58,524 nucleotides of DNA from an uncultured Lachnospiraceae bacterium. GTDB lineage: Bacteria > Bacillota > Clostridia > Lachnospirales > Lachnospiraceae. Below, piece after piece: positions 36,829 to 46,641 of this stretch (position 1 is its first letter; each line of letters starts with the position of its first letter). Location: the NCBI GenBank assembly GCA_946403075.1, contig CAMIYN010000004.1:1-58524 (forward strand), written 5' to 3'. The notes beneath the pieces are model-generated. The model was not told where the DNA came from, made no database searches, and worked only from the letters and a program-made list of their open reading frames with translations. Made by a program: the position numbers and the translations under genes.

Positions 36829-37159
36829 GTGAGCCACCAAGTAGTGAAATAATGTCTTTTATTGTTTTTATTACTTTGTCATATCCTACCTGTGAGCCAC
36901 AGCCACAAGCAAATACAAATAAAATTCCTGCAACTACTACTTTTAGTAAATCAATTTGCAAATTAGCAAACAATAGAAAACATAAATAAGTTATTATTGC
37001 AACTATAAAAGTGAAAAATAATGAAAAAATCTCTAAAGACTTAAAAGCTTTTTTTATTGTTTCTTCACTGACAATTTTTTTAATTGCCTCAATAACAAGT
37101 GCTGTGATTAAAGAAACCACAACCATTAAAACTAACAAAAATAAAACAAAATTTAACAT
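36815..37159 (-). CDS. Holin-like membrane protein
   Basis: The 114 residues include an N-terminal helix (FVLFLLVLMVVVSLITALVI), a basic amphipathic section (KKIVSEETIKKAFKSL) and two further helices (FFTFIVAIITYLCFLLF; VVVAGILFVFACGCGSQVGY). Size, topology and place next to the endolysin suggest a holin. The family is not certain. Confidence 0.7.
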   Translation of the reverse strand: MLNFVLFLLVLMVVVSLITALVIEAIKKIVSEETIKKAFKSLEIFSLFFTFIVAIITYLCFLLFANLQIDLLKVVVAGILFVFACGCGSQVGYDKVIKTIKDIISLLGGSHAIQ

Positions 37160-37180
37160 AAAAATTCCCTCCTAAAATTA

Positions 37181-37459
37181 TTATTTTGAAATTGGTAATT
37201 CTAAAAATTCTTCTCTGAGTTTATCCATAAAGCCATTAGCACCAAGTGTATGATATTGCTTGTAGCAATTTTCAAAGTTTTCTTTAACATGGAGTGGTGC
37301 ATAGCCTTTTTCCATATACTTGTAATAGTCACTAATCATCTCGGCACGGAGCAATGCTTGAAGTCCAAGCCTTAATGATTTCTCTCTTTTGTAAATTAAA
37401 CCCACAATTGTCAGTATGCTCGGCACACCAATGATACTTATAATTTGATAAAAACTCAT
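37181..37459 (-). CDS. Phage membrane-anchored protein of lysis region
   Basis: A single N-terminal helix (IISIIGVPSILTIVGLIY) precedes a soluble helical part (LGLQALLRAEMISDYYKY, then APLHVKENFENCYKQY). Proteins of this pattern are very common before holins in Clostridia and Bacilli phages, usually without assigned function. It could be an antiholin or lysis regulator. Confidence 0.75.
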   Translation of the reverse strand: MSFYQIISIIGVPSILTIVGLIYKREKSLRLGLQALLRAEMISDYYKYMEKGYAPLHVKENFENCYKQYHTLGANGFMDKLREEFLELPISK

Positions 37460-37460
37460 A

Positions 37461-37883
37461 CTATTCCTCCATTATTTGATTCAGTTGCTCATTACTTAAA
37501 ATCTTTAATTTTGCTAATCTCTTGAATGCTGGTTTTGATATCTTTTTACTTGTATATGCTTTCTTTAATGTTGACTGACTAAAAGTATTTATAACCTGAG
37601 ATAACAAATCATTTATTGAATATCCCCCAAGCACCAACTCACAGGTTTCATTCCCTATATTTTTAAGACTAATGAAAACATTACATTCATCTGATAAATC
37701 AAGCTCACTTTTGTCATCCCCAACATAAGATATGACAATATAAGTTTGGTCTTTTACAATCAATGGTAGCACTTCATCATATTTAGCATTCAAATTAAAA
37801 TACCAAATCGGTGTATCAGCATTACCACCACTATAACTAATTAAATCAAATTCCCTTTCTCCAATTTTTAACTTATTTGACAT
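37461..37883 (-). CDS. Hypothetical phage protein (140 aa)
   Basis: The protein starts MSNKLKIGEREFDLISYSGG, continues with beta-rich sequence and ends with a short helical region (FKRLAKLKILSNEQLNQIMEE). I do not recognise it. It lies between the receptor-binding genes and the lysis module and is spaced 1 bp from the next gene, so it may be a tail accessory protein. Confidence 0.65.
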   Translation of the reverse strand: MSNKLKIGEREFDLISYSGGNADTPIWYFNLNAKYDEVLPLIVKDQTYIVISYVGDDKSELDLSDECNVFISLKNIGNETCELVLGGYSINDLLSQVINTFSQSTLKKAYTSKKISKPAFKRLAKLKILSNEQLNQIMEE

Positions 37884-37895
37884 TTTATATACCTC

Positions 37896-39113
37896 CTATT
37901 TTAATTTTGCCCTAAAAATTCTGACATCATATTGAATTGCAGGCGGTGAACTCCAACCCCAATACTGACCATAGCCATATGATGTATTAAAATTAGCACT
38001 TGCAGAACTAATTATTCTCTTAAAATATGCATACCCTCTATCAATAAATAACAATTCAAAACCCCAACCTGGTCTGTAACCATATGAATAACTAACAGGA
38101 ATACTTAATAAAGTCATTTTCTTATTGCCCTTGAAATCAAATGATGTAAAATATGTTTGATATGTAAGTGTTTGTCCTTCAGCACATAAATGATTAAAAG
38201 TATTTTTATATAAATGTGGCTGAATAATAATATTTGAATATGGATTTGTCATTATTATTTCTTTTGTACCATTTTTTATTTGATATAAATATCTATTTTT
38301 ATACCACTGCATTCCATCAGTCATTAGAAGTTTTCCTTTTGTTTTAAATAATAATGTCGGTCTATATTCCCCACTATAGTAAGGGGAGTAATCTGCTTTA
38401 TTAATATTTAACAAACTTGACTTATCTTCCCAACCACTACCATTCCATCTATATAAACTATCAGCACCACCAAAGTATGATGAGCTTGTTGAATACTCAC
38501 TTGCAACCCATACACTACCATCGTAATCAACTATTGTAGCTAAATATCCTTGACTATATCTTCTCTTATCATTTATAAACCACATTGAATGAAGAAAGGT
38601 TGAAATTGTATTTATTTGAACAGCATCTCCTGCTCTCCAATTTTCATTAAGTTGTATATACTCAAAAGTTCCACTATTTGCTACATAGTTTGCATTGCTA
38701 CCCTGCCCTACTATATAAAGTTTATTTGCTTTTTCATCAACGCACATACCTGCTTGAGTATATCGATATGACACTAAATTAGTTCTATAAAGAATATTTG
38801 TAGCAGGATTAAAATAAACTATTTTTGCTCCACCACTAAAAACATTTGTCCCATATACTGTCGTTCCATTAGTCCCATTATTATCACAACCATTACTATG
38901 ACCTACATACCATTCAAATCCCCACCACATACCTTTATACTTGCAGAGCAAATTAAAATATAAAAGTCCTTCACAATAACAATTGCTACCAGCCCAAGTC
39001 TTCAAATAAGAGTATATTGAACCACTATAAATAGTTGCAACTTCTTCTAAATTTGTATCAATAGAATATGGCTCTTCTCTATCTTCATATTGCTTTAATC
39101 TAATTTGTGACAT
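37896..39113 (-). CDS. Aromatic-rich putative receptor-binding protein
   Basis: The 405 residues are rich in Tyr, Trp, Gly and Asn with repeated short blades such as LYRWNGSGWEDKSSLL and KLYIVGQGSNANYV, suggesting a beta-propeller or beta-helical tail appendage. It lies directly after the tail-fibre gene, 2 bp apart. A role in binding surface sugars is likely from position and composition; the family is not recognised. Confidence 0.65.
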   Translation of the reverse strand: MSQIRLKQYEDREEPYSIDTNLEEVATIYSGSIYSYLKTWAGSNCYCEGLLYFNLLCKYKGMWWGFEWYVGHSNGCDNNGTNGTTVYGTNVFSGGAKIVYFNPATNILYRTNLVSYRYTQAGMCVDEKANKLYIVGQGSNANYVANSGTFEYIQLNENWRAGDAVQINTISTFLHSMWFINDKRRYSQGYLATIVDYDGSVWVASEYSTSSSYFGGADSLYRWNGSGWEDKSSLLNINKADYSPYYSGEYRPTLLFKTKGKLLMTDGMQWYKNRYLYQIKNGTKEIIMTNPYSNIIIQPHLYKNTFNHLCAEGQTLTYQTYFTSFDFKGNKKMTLLSIPVSYSYGYRPGWGFELLFIDRGYAYFKRIISSASANFNTSYGYGQYWGWSSPPAIQYDVRIFRAKLK

Positions 39114-39115
39114 AT

Positions 39116-40636
39116 CTAAACTCCATAAATAATTATTTGAAATGACTGTGTTATTGGCTCATTTGTATAAACTTTAATCTTATCCTTCATACTTTCAATC
39201 TTTGTTATTTTTTTAAAGTTTTCTTTAAGTGTTTCGTTTGCATTGACATTATAAGTATTTGGTCTAACATAATCCGTATCACTTAATCCAGTAAACCCTA
39301 CATACATACCATAAACATTTATTTCTATCGTGTAGTAATTATTACCATCAGAATCAGTATTTTCTGTCCAACCAGAAATAGGAATAGTGATAGTTTTATA
39401 CTTATCTTTATCGCCCATTATTAAATCAACCCAGTCATATGTTCCATAAATAGATATTATTTCTATGTATGTGTCTCTATTAAAATAATAGTATCCTATG
39501 TTTGAAGAATTTAGTGATGGCATCCACGATTGTTTATTCATTACTACTTCTTCCCAAAAATATATTATTAAACCACCACTACCTGATGTTCTAATATAAT
39601 ATTTATCAACATCAGTAGCATAATAACATCTACACCCACCAGTTCTTGCGTCTGGTCTATCTTCTAATAATCCTTCTTGATAAGATATTGAACCATCTTG
39701 TGTGGTTGCTACTACTCTTGATAATACTTCTTTTCTATTTGATATAAGATAAAGACTATATTCATCACAATAATAAATCTTGCCCATTGTTTCTTCTGAT
39801 GCTTCAGGCCTCATGTAATAATCAAATGACACAATTTCCATTTTAGATAAATCAATATCTTTTCTTAAATTTAATAAGTCAATGCTTGTTTGTAATTGTT
39901 CCCAATTAAGTTCTCCTACTTTTGTAATTCCAATATAAATAAGTTCATTTCTTAAAGTAATATAGTATTTATCTGCATAGTATTTAATAAATGGTGGTCT
40001 CTCATAAAAATCATAATGAATAACTTCTATCTCTTCCCAGTCGTTTTTATCAAAATATTTTAGTTTCCTACTACCAACACAATAATAATAATTGTCATTT
40101 TCAACAGAATACAAACTGATGTTTTCACCATTGCAAATTCCTATATTAGACATCTCTATAAAATTACCATCCTCAAATCGGAATAATTTATAATTACTAT
40201 TATCAACATAGCAAAAAACAAGTGTTCCTTCTGCAAAGCTACCACTTGGTTCTAATGACCCTTCAATCAAAACAAAATCAGTATCTATAGTTTTTCTACT
40301 TCCCTTATACCATTTATCAGTATCCATTGTATGTTGATATGAAAGCCAATCACTATCTACATTAAATGTTTGATTAGTTCTATAGCTTGGTAGTTGATAA
40401 TAATAACTTCCATTTATTTCTCTTAAATAAAAATATTTTTCAGTATCTTTGCAATAAAAAATATGAGCTTTGTTTTCTTCCGTAGGTTCTGGTAGATCTT
40501 TTTCAGTATCTACCTTTACAATATCTCCCATATTAAATGCTGCATCTAAGATGTCCATATTGTCATTTTCATTTTTTATATCATAGTCATCATTATCAGA
40601 TGGTTTCTTCAAATGCAGGTTCTTTGTGTATTCCAT
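39116..40636 (-). CDS. Tail fibre protein
   Basis: The N-terminus YTKNLHLKKPSDNDDYDIKN then NDNMDILDAAF is the baseplate-attachment motif found in Firmicute tail fibres. The remaining 450 residues are beta-rich with repeated Tyr-Tyr strands and no enzyme motif; the C-terminal 90 residues (ITIPISGWTENTDSDG onwards) resemble a fibre tip. It follows the YmfQ-like protein, the expected place for the host-recognition fibre. Confidence 0.85.
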   Translation of the reverse strand: MEYTKNLHLKKPSDNDDYDIKNENDNMDILDAAFNMGDIVKVDTEKDLPEPTEENKAHIFYCKDTEKYFYLREINGSYYYQLPSYRTNQTFNVDSDWLSYQHTMDTDKWYKGSRKTIDTDFVLIEGSLEPSGSFAEGTLVFCYVDNSNYKLFRFEDGNFIEMSNIGICNGENISLYSVENDNYYYCVGSRKLKYFDKNDWEEIEVIHYDFYERPPFIKYYADKYYITLRNELIYIGITKVGELNWEQLQTSIDLLNLRKDIDLSKMEIVSFDYYMRPEASEETMGKIYYCDEYSLYLISNRKEVLSRVVATTQDGSISYQEGLLEDRPDARTGGCRCYYATDVDKYYIRTSGSGGLIIYFWEEVVMNKQSWMPSLNSSNIGYYYFNRDTYIEIISIYGTYDWVDLIMGDKDKYKTITIPISGWTENTDSDGNNYYTIEINVYGMYVGFTGLSDTDYVRPNTYNVNANETLKENFKKITKIESMKDKIKVYTNEPITQSFQIIIYGV

Positions 40637-40638
40637 AT

Positions 40639-41181
40639 CTATCCTCCAAAATATTTAGTTTTCATATCATAATGAGTAAAACTATTCAATTCTTTATAAC
40701 TATACTTACCCTTAAACACTCCATAATTATTAAACTTTGCATATATTGTAAGTCTTATATTGCAAGGTATCATTCCTTCAATATTTTCTTTCACATACTG
40801 CACCTTTAAAAAATTAACAACTAATAATGTTATTGATAAATGATAATCACTGTAGTTCATATCCATTGAAAAATCATCATTTCCAAGTAAAGACATAATC
40901 TTTGATTTTAGGTTATTAAGTGTATATGGTAGAGTATTATTTGCTTTACTAATAATCAATAATCTTCTTGCTTCAAGTGATAAAGTATCAACATTTTCAA
41001 TGTCCATTATTTTTTCCATTCTTTTGCAACCATCTTCATCAAGTTCACTTAAATAATGGTTACTTGATATGGATGCCATATCATCCCTAACACTCATAAA
41101 TGTAGGATTAACTGCTTTATCAATCTCCTGATACTCTTTGATTTGTTTCATTTCATTTGGTATATACTTTATATAATCCAT
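40639..41181 (-). CDS. YmfQ/XkdU-like baseplate protein (DUF2313)
   Basis: The pattern YIPNEMKQIKEYQEID, LSELDEDGCKRMEKIMDI and LSLEARRLLIISKANNTLPYT matches DUF2313 (XkdU of PBSX, YmfQ). It is a baseplate component in contractile-tail phages, between baseplate J and the fibres. Length 180 is normal. Confidence 0.88.
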   Translation of the reverse strand: MDYIKYIPNEMKQIKEYQEIDKAVNPTFMSVRDDMASISSNHYLSELDEDGCKRMEKIMDIENVDTLSLEARRLLIISKANNTLPYTLNNLKSKIMSLLGNDDFSMDMNYSDYHLSITLLVVNFLKVQYVKENIEGMIPCNIRLTIYAKFNNYGVFKGKYSYKELNSFTHYDMKTKYFGG

Positions 41182-41183
41182 AA

Positions 41184-42266
41184 TTAACTCTCCACAATTT
41201 CTTCCACATCACTTAGATATGGTATCTCTATATCAGTTAATTCAATGTTCCCTGTCCCATCATTCAATAAACACTTTGTAACATCTATAACTCCAGATAC
41301 ATTCAATAATGCTGTTGTTACCTGTGCTATCCTTACTGTTAAATATTCATTACTATCCCAAGTTTTAGATAAACTATGAAAATAATTATTAATAGCAATC
41401 ATTAAATCATTTTTTATTGTTTCAAAAGTTTTACTACCATCAAGTTGTATTGAAACACCTACCTTTATTGTTTTTCTACTCACACTTTCTATTGTGACTT
41501 TATGCCCTATTGGTGCATAGCCACTACCTTCGCCATCTAAACTTGGATCTATTTCATTTTGTATTTGCTGTACTAATGTAGGAGATGGCATCTCATAATT
41601 ACTATTAATAATAATTATCTTAACAGTCCCACCTCCATTCCAAAGTGGATACACTTTACAACCACCTACACCATTAAATGAATTGATTTTATCTATATAA
41701 TCTGATTTATTTCCGCCAAATGACTTTTTATTAAATGTTTCAAAATACCTACTTCTAAATGACTCTATTTCTTCATCATCTTCAGCTGGTATAGTTATTT
41801 CAGTAAGGTAAGCATAGTTTAAGTTTCTAATAAAAGTGATAGCAGTTAATTTTCCAATTACTGTATTTACTTCAGTTCCAGTCTGCTCACTGGTCATTTT
41901 GTAATAAAAATATCCATCTTGCTTTCCTGTTATCTGATCTCCACTGATAAACGAATAAGTGTTTATTGAAAACTTGCTACCAACTGGTATCTCTACATCA
42001 AACTTGCCAATTCCTACTGCATGAGTAGCACTATTTGGTATTATTCCTCTATCAAGTGCTAACTTCTTTAAATGCTCATAATCTGCAGTATCAGCAAATC
42101 CATTCTTTTCATCTTGCTCCAATTGTAAATATAAAAGTGCTAACTCCATCGCAAATGGTGCGAGTGCTGTATAAATAAAAGAGCCCTCCATTGTGGAGCA
42201 CTCTTTCACTCGCCTGCACATGTCATCTAAAATTTTCTCAAATGTTTTATCACTATATTTTGACAT
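41184..42266 (-). CDS. Baseplate J-like protein (XkdT-type)
   Basis: Segments FADTADYEHLKKLALDRGI, RNLNYAYLTEITIPAEDDEE, SFRSRYFETFNKKSFGGNKSD and GTVKIIIINS match the gp47/baseplate J family, which links wedge to hub in myovirus baseplates. I chose ATG 42266 because GGAG precedes it by 6 nt; an ATG at 42278 would overlap that site. It overlaps the DUF2634 gene by 14 bp. Confidence 0.92.
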   Translation of the reverse strand: MSKYSDKTFEKILDDMCRRVKECSTMEGSFIYTALAPFAMELALLYLQLEQDEKNGFADTADYEHLKKLALDRGIIPNSATHAVGIGKFDVEIPVGSKFSINTYSFISGDQITGKQDGYFYYKMTSEQTGTEVNTVIGKLTAITFIRNLNYAYLTEITIPAEDDEEIESFRSRYFETFNKKSFGGNKSDYIDKINSFNGVGGCKVYPLWNGGGTVKIIIINSNYEMPSPTLVQQIQNEIDPSLDGEGSGYAPIGHKVTIESVSRKTIKVGVSIQLDGSKTFETIKNDLMIAINNYFHSLSKTWDSNEYLTVRIAQVTTALLNVSGVIDVTKCLLNDGTGNIELTDIEIPYLSDVEEIVES

Positions 42267-42660
42267 AAATATCTCCATACTTTGTATTGACCGTACAACT
42301 AATATTTAATTTTTCTTCCTGCTTATTAACTACTACATCCTCCACTGATTTAATGTGTGGATTTATTAAAAGTGCATCTTCAATAAATCGTTTAGTTTCT
42401 GATAGCAAGTAGTCCTCATCATCAAATGACTTTCCTATTAATGTTTCAATTTCTGAGCCATATTTCCAAGAATAAATAGGATACCTGTATCTTGCTATCC
42501 TAAGTGCGAAGTAAATCCAGCCTTTTAAGGCGGATACCCCCTCTACAACTTGTCCAGTAAATGTGCCAGTAGTTTCATCGAAATAAAAGTCTTTATATTT
42601 CTTTTCTTCTATTATTATAGGCTCTTTTGTTTCTGCCACTATGCTTGGTAAGTATCCCAT
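42253..42660 (-). CDS. DUF2634 baseplate protein (XkdS-type)
   Basis: YFDETTGTFTGQVVEG, ALKGWIYFALRIARYRYPIY, SWKYGSEIETLIGKSFDD and RFIEDALLINPHI match DUF2634 (XkdS), the counterpart of gp25-like wedge proteins. ATG 42660 is chosen for its GGAGGGG site; a TTG at 42672 would include that site. Confidence 0.9.
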   Translation of the reverse strand: MGYLPSIVAETKEPIIIEEKKYKDFYFDETTGTFTGQVVEGVSALKGWIYFALRIARYRYPIYSWKYGSEIETLIGKSFDDEDYLLSETKRFIEDALLINPHIKSVEDVVVNKQEEKLNISCTVNTKYGDIYVKI

Positions 42661-42694
42661 AATCCCCTCCAAGTGTATTTCTTTTGCGATATTA

Positions 42695-43048
42695 TTATAT
42701 TGTTATTATTTTGCCGAGAACTAAGAACTCCCCTTTGTCAAGCTTATACACCGCAACCTTGTCTCCTGCTTTCAATTTATATATGTAGGTACTCGTGTCA
42801 GTAAATGACCAAGCATGAGTGTGTGCGGAATCCCCTGCACCACCTACAGCATTAACTCCTACGAGATTTAATTTTGTGTTTATATCAACTGTTGCAGTCT
42901 CTATAAAACAAAGGAGCGATTTATCAATTTCCATGTCCTTAATCTTTAGTGTGTTTTCACTTGTCATTATTCCGACTTGTATTCTTTCTTCTCGCTCTTT
43001 TCTTATTAATTTCTTTATTGTATTTACTAATTTTTCTTTACTGTTCAT
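42695..43048 (-). CDS. DUF2577 protein (XkdR-type)
   Basis: The 117 residues fit DUF2577: a basic helix at the start (LVNTIKKLIRKEREERIQ), GVNAVGGAGDSAHTHAWSFT in the middle and a C-terminal OB-like section (YKLKAGDKVAVYKLDKGEFL). In PBSX-type phages it lies between the hub protein and DUF2634. It may cap or join the hub. Confidence 0.85.
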   Translation of the reverse strand: MNSKEKLVNTIKKLIRKEREERIQVGIMTSENTLKIKDMEIDKSLLCFIETATVDINTKLNLVGVNAVGGAGDSAHTHAWSFTDTSTYIYKLKAGDKVAVYKLDKGEFLVLGKIITI

Positions 43049-43049
43049 A

Positions 43050-44021
43050 TTACAATTCCATAAATTTTAAATTTACCTGTGTTGTGTAACTTGCTCCGCT
43101 CCAAGTGTGAGTATCATTTGTTATTAGGAACTTTCCAGCAAGTCCAAGTCCCTCATCCCACACTCTAATTGACCTGCCACTCCAATAATTGACTTCGCCT
43201 ACTAATGTAAACCTTATAACAGTATCAACTCCATGCAGTTGTTTCATAGCACCAGTTGTCATATCTACATCCTTTTCTATGGTGTAGTTTTTCTCAAACA
43301 ATCCAAATCTATTTATAAGGTCTGCATTCTCTATTCTTGTTTTAAATATCCCATCGCTATCATAAACATTTACACGATTGACCATATCAGTTATTGATTC
43401 ATCGAAAGTGCTATCAATAACATCAATTGTGTCTTTTAGAGTTACTGGAATTTCAACTTGACCTTCCTCTAAAATACAAAACTTATCTCCATCCATTTGA
43501 ATGTAGTAATTCTTCCCTGTTGATAGTCCTGCTTTTTTATAAGCTTCATTTATTATTTCAAGATAGGTTTTATCTTCAAATACACTCTTTCCAATGCTTA
43601 CACCTGTTGGAGCAACTATTCCAAGTTGCAAACCAAACTCTGATGCGATACTTACTGCTATCCCTTCCGCCGTAGAATCATAAGTTTTATTTGTTTCTGA
43701 TTTTGATAAATTGTTTAGGAAGTCTAAACAATTATAAGTAATAGTTCCCTTCCTTGACCTGCGACCTGTTGATGCAACTTTTCCATAAAACAATAAATAG
43801 TTAGGAACTGCATAGTCGCTATCCGTATAAAAAGAAACAATGTCACCAATAGTTATTTGTGGCACTATTTCTCTTAACTCTTTATCATACGGAGCATTTA
43901 TCATATCAAAACTAAACTCTCTCACGGCTCTTTCAACCGAGCCACTCCAAGTGTAGCTTGTTAGTAAATTAGTAATGTCAAATGTCTCGCCAGTCATAGT
44001 TTTATTAAGCATTATTCTCAT
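43050..44021 (-). CDS. XkdQ-like baseplate hub protein
   Basis: The N-terminus MRIMLNKTMTGETFDITNLL, GRRSRKGTITYNCLDFLNNL and the late GEVNYWSGRSIRVWDEGLGL and FLITNDTHTWSGASYT match XkdQ, related to gpD/gp27 hub proteins at the tail-tube end. Its ATG overlaps the stop of the LysM gene (ATGA). Confidence 0.9.
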   Translation of the reverse strand: MRIMLNKTMTGETFDITNLLTSYTWSGSVERAVREFSFDMINAPYDKELREIVPQITIGDIVSFYTDSDYAVPNYLLFYGKVASTGRRSRKGTITYNCLDFLNNLSKSETNKTYDSTAEGIAVSIASEFGLQLGIVAPTGVSIGKSVFEDKTYLEIINEAYKKAGLSTGKNYYIQMDGDKFCILEEGQVEIPVTLKDTIDVIDSTFDESITDMVNRVNVYDSDGIFKTRIENADLINRFGLFEKNYTIEKDVDMTTGAMKQLHGVDTVIRFTLVGEVNYWSGRSIRVWDEGLGLAGKFLITNDTHTWSGASYTTQVNLKFMEL

Positions 44022-44638
44022 TTTGCATTACCTCTAATCCATAAAGTTGTGCCTGCTACTAAGTCCGCAGGACTATTTCCTATCGTTGACTGATTATCCA
44101 AATAAAGAACTGACACACTCATATTGAATTTTCTTGCTACTGTTACTAAAGTGTCATAATCCTTTACTGTGTAATATTGACCATCAACCACCTTTTCTTC
44201 TTTTACATACGATACATTGTAATCTTCAAATGAATAGTTAGTTGCGACCTGTGTTGGTAGCTGGTACTCCTTCATTGATATTGAATAATAAATGTCTTCA
44301 GTTCCTTCGCCTGCTCTATAAGAAAATCCCTCAATTGAATAAAGACCATTAATTTGCATCTTTGGAATTACAAGTCTCACTTTATTTGTGCCATTTTTAT
44401 AATCAAGTATTTTATTGACAAATGAAGCAGGCTTTAGTAAGTTTCTAAAATTGCAATATGATGGGTCATAATTCTTAGGATAGAATGAACTATAATTAAA
44501 TGTTTTTAGTCCCCTTTTGCCTATTAAATTAACACCACCAAAACCTACTACTTGCTGTTCTTCATTATCATGAACTTCTTGTATTTCAAATGTTGGCTCT
44601 ACCACAGGAAGCCTTATATCACCTATGTATATTTCCAT
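44018..44638 (-). CDS. LysM tail protein (XkdP-type)
   Basis: An N-terminal beta domain (IYIGDIRLPVVEPTFEI to YSFEDYNV) is followed by a LysM domain (residues about 155-203, GQYYTVKDYDTLVTVARKF and AGTTLWI). XkdP-like proteins connect tube and hub; the LysM part likely meets peptidoglycan at injection. Confidence 0.9.
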   Translation of the reverse strand: MEIYIGDIRLPVVEPTFEIQEVHDNEEQQVVGFGGVNLIGKRGLKTFNYSSFYPKNYDPSYCNFRNLLKPASFVNKILDYKNGTNKVRLVIPKMQINGLYSIEGFSYRAGEGTEDIYYSISMKEYQLPTQVATNYSFEDYNVSYVKEEKVVDGQYYTVKDYDTLVTVARKFNMSVSVLYLDNQSTIGNSPADLVAGTTLWIRGNAK

Positions 44639-44643
44639 AACTT

Positions 44644-46557
44644 TTACCTCATACTATCGGCAGCATTTTCAATTTCACTAATCATATTGTCTAAGTTTTC
44701 AACTCCATTTACATCAACATTAGAAATGTAAACATTAGTGAATTTATTAGTCTTAGGGTCATAGGTTTGATATGCTGGTTTATTTTGATTTTCTAATTCC
44801 TGTTGTTTTCTTTTCTCATTATTCTCTTTTTGTAATTTATCCATTAACTCAAATCGCTCTCTTACTTCAGGTCGCATTTGAGCTCTCATATCATCTACAT
44901 TGTCGTAATAATAAATTGGCTCGCCTTCCTTAAACAAACTATCATTGCCGATTTTAGTTTCAGATAAATCCATACCAATCTTGAAACCTATAAAAGCAGG
45001 CAGTGCTTTACCAAGTAGAAATTTACCTGCAGCACTTGCTCCTGCGAGTAGTTTTCCACCAGCTGCACTTAAGCCTGCTCCAACTTTTCCAAATAGACCT
45101 GCTCCGCCTGCAGCCTTCGCTGCACCTGCTCCTGCAGCTGCACCACCTGCACCTTTAAGTGCATCGCCTACTAACTTAATACCAGCAAGTTTTGAAACTC
45201 CACCCCATATTAAATTTACAAGTGAAAGAATAGATGCGAGTGCTTTACAAGCTGTACCTATTGCTATTAAAGTCGCACCAAATGCAGCCACCTTTATTAC
45301 ATTATCTACAATTTGACTTATCTGCTCATCGGACATAGAGTTAAGTTTATTTAGCATATTAGTTGCATGTCCTAACAATTCATTAACCTTTGGCATCAAC
45401 TTCTCACCAAATAACCTAAGGCTATCAGTAAAGTTTTGTTTTAGGATTTTGAATTGTTGCTGTGGTGCTGATAACATAATGTTTGCTTGTTTCTCTAATA
45501 CACCTTTAGAGTTTTCTTCATTCATTTGAGTTCTAAACTGATGGTATTTATCAATGCTACCAGTTAATGAAAGCATCGCAGTTGCACCTCTAATGTTTCC
45601 AAACATCGTAAGTAAGTTATCAATATTTACACCAGCATTTTTATAAAACTCAGCGAGTTGCTCATCAGTTACTGATTCATCTGCTTTTAGTTTTTTAAGT
45701 TCTTCTTCAGCTTCTTTAGTAAGACCGACCGCTTGTTTTAAATTATCAAGATAACTTCCAAAGTCCATCTCACTAAATGCTTTAGAGCCATATGATAAAT
45801 TAAACTTTTCAAACTGTTTTACTGCACTACTTGTTGGAGATAGAATGCTTGTTATTGCATTTTTAAGTCCAACTGTAGCTGTTGCAGTATCAAGACCATT
45901 AGAAGTTAAAACAGCCATAATGGTTGATAAATCTTCAAGGCTCATTCCAACTTGCGATGAAAAAGGTGTAACTGTTCCGAGTGTTTGTGAAAGTTCATCA
46001 ATAGTTGTTTTACCATAAACTTGAGTTTGAGCGAGTAAGTCACCGACTCTGTACATGTCATAGCCCTGCTTACTATACCCTGCCATTACTGCAGTTAAAC
46101 CACCGACTGCTGTATTCATTTCAGCAAATCCACCGATAGCCATTTTACTTGCAACATGAACATAATCAATTGCATTAGCTGTATCTACAGTTGCTGATAT
46201 GACATTGTAAAAAGTGTCAGCAACATCACCAATATCCTGACCATAGGTTTTTGAAATATCTCTCATTTCTTTTCCTATGGTCTCCATTGGCTTTTGTGAT
46301 TCATCAGCTATTGTTTTAACTTTTGCTATTGCATTCTCATAGTCCATCTCGGCAGCTATGCACTGCCTTATTCCTACTGCAAGTGGTGCAAATAACATAG
46401 TGCCAGTTCTTAGCATTGTGTCACCTGCACTATTAAGTGAATTTATGGTTTTCTTTGTAAATACTGTGCCACTTTTTAATCGTTGCAGGGTTTTGTCAAA
46501 GCCACTACTAAACTGGTCTTTAAATTTAAGTATGACTTCCGATGTGTGTGTGCCCAC
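44644..46557 (-). CDS. Tail tape measure protein
   Basis: The TP901-type tape-measure domain covers residues about 55-280 (ENAIAKVKTIADESQKPMET, MREISKTYG-like segment, QTLGTVTPFSSQVGMSLEDL). Ala/Gly-rich hydrophobic stretches (residues about 470-540) and a helical C-terminus follow. At 637 residues it is short, predicting a tail of roughly 95 nm by the 0.15 nm per residue rule. The start is GTG with GGGAGG 7 nt upstream. A hairpin terminator lies just before this ribosome site, so expression must involve readthrough or antitermination. Confidence 0.93.
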   Translation of the reverse strand: MGTHTSEVILKFKDQFSSGFDKTLQRLKSGTVFTKKTINSLNSAGDTMLRTGTMLFAPLAVGIRQCIAAEMDYENAIAKVKTIADESQKPMETIGKEMRDISKTYGQDIGDVADTFYNVISATVDTANAIDYVHVASKMAIGGFAEMNTAVGGLTAVMAGYSKQGYDMYRVGDLLAQTQVYGKTTIDELSQTLGTVTPFSSQVGMSLEDLSTIMAVLTSNGLDTATATVGLKNAITSILSPTSSAVKQFEKFNLSYGSKAFSEMDFGSYLDNLKQAVGLTKEAEEELKKLKADESVTDEQLAEFYKNAGVNIDNLLTMFGNIRGATAMLSLTGSIDKYHQFRTQMNEENSKGVLEKQANIMLSAPQQQFKILKQNFTDSLRLFGEKLMPKVNELLGHATNMLNKLNSMSDEQISQIVDNVIKVAAFGATLIAIGTACKALASILSLVNLIWGGVSKLAGIKLVGDALKGAGGAAAGAGAAKAAGGAGLFGKVGAGLSAAGGKLLAGASAAGKFLLGKALPAFIGFKIGMDLSETKIGNDSLFKEGEPIYYYDNVDDMRAQMRPEVRERFELMDKLQKENNEKRKQQELENQNKPAYQTYDPKTNKFTNVYISNVDVNGVENLDNMISEIENAADSMR

Positions 46558-46585
46558 AATTTTTACCTCCCATAAATTCTTACAA

Positions 46586-46611
46586 TAAAAAAGAGACTTA
46601 CAAAAGTCTCT
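46586..46611 (-). terminator. Terminator after the membrane-protein moron
   Basis: Minus strand AGAGACT (46605-46611) and AGTCTCT (46592-46598) pair perfectly around six bases and are followed by six T residues. It lies 30 bp after the membrane-protein stop and just before the tape-measure ribosome site. It is nearly the same stem as the one at 57383-57403. Confidence 0.85.
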
Positions 46612-46641
46612 CTAAAAATTATATTTTTTAAACAAAACAAA

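Noticed and set aside
44945..45316. Plus-strand Pro/Ala-rich frame opposite the tape measure
   Set aside because: It mirrors the Ala/Gly-rich stretch of the tape measure gene on the other strand and has no start signals.
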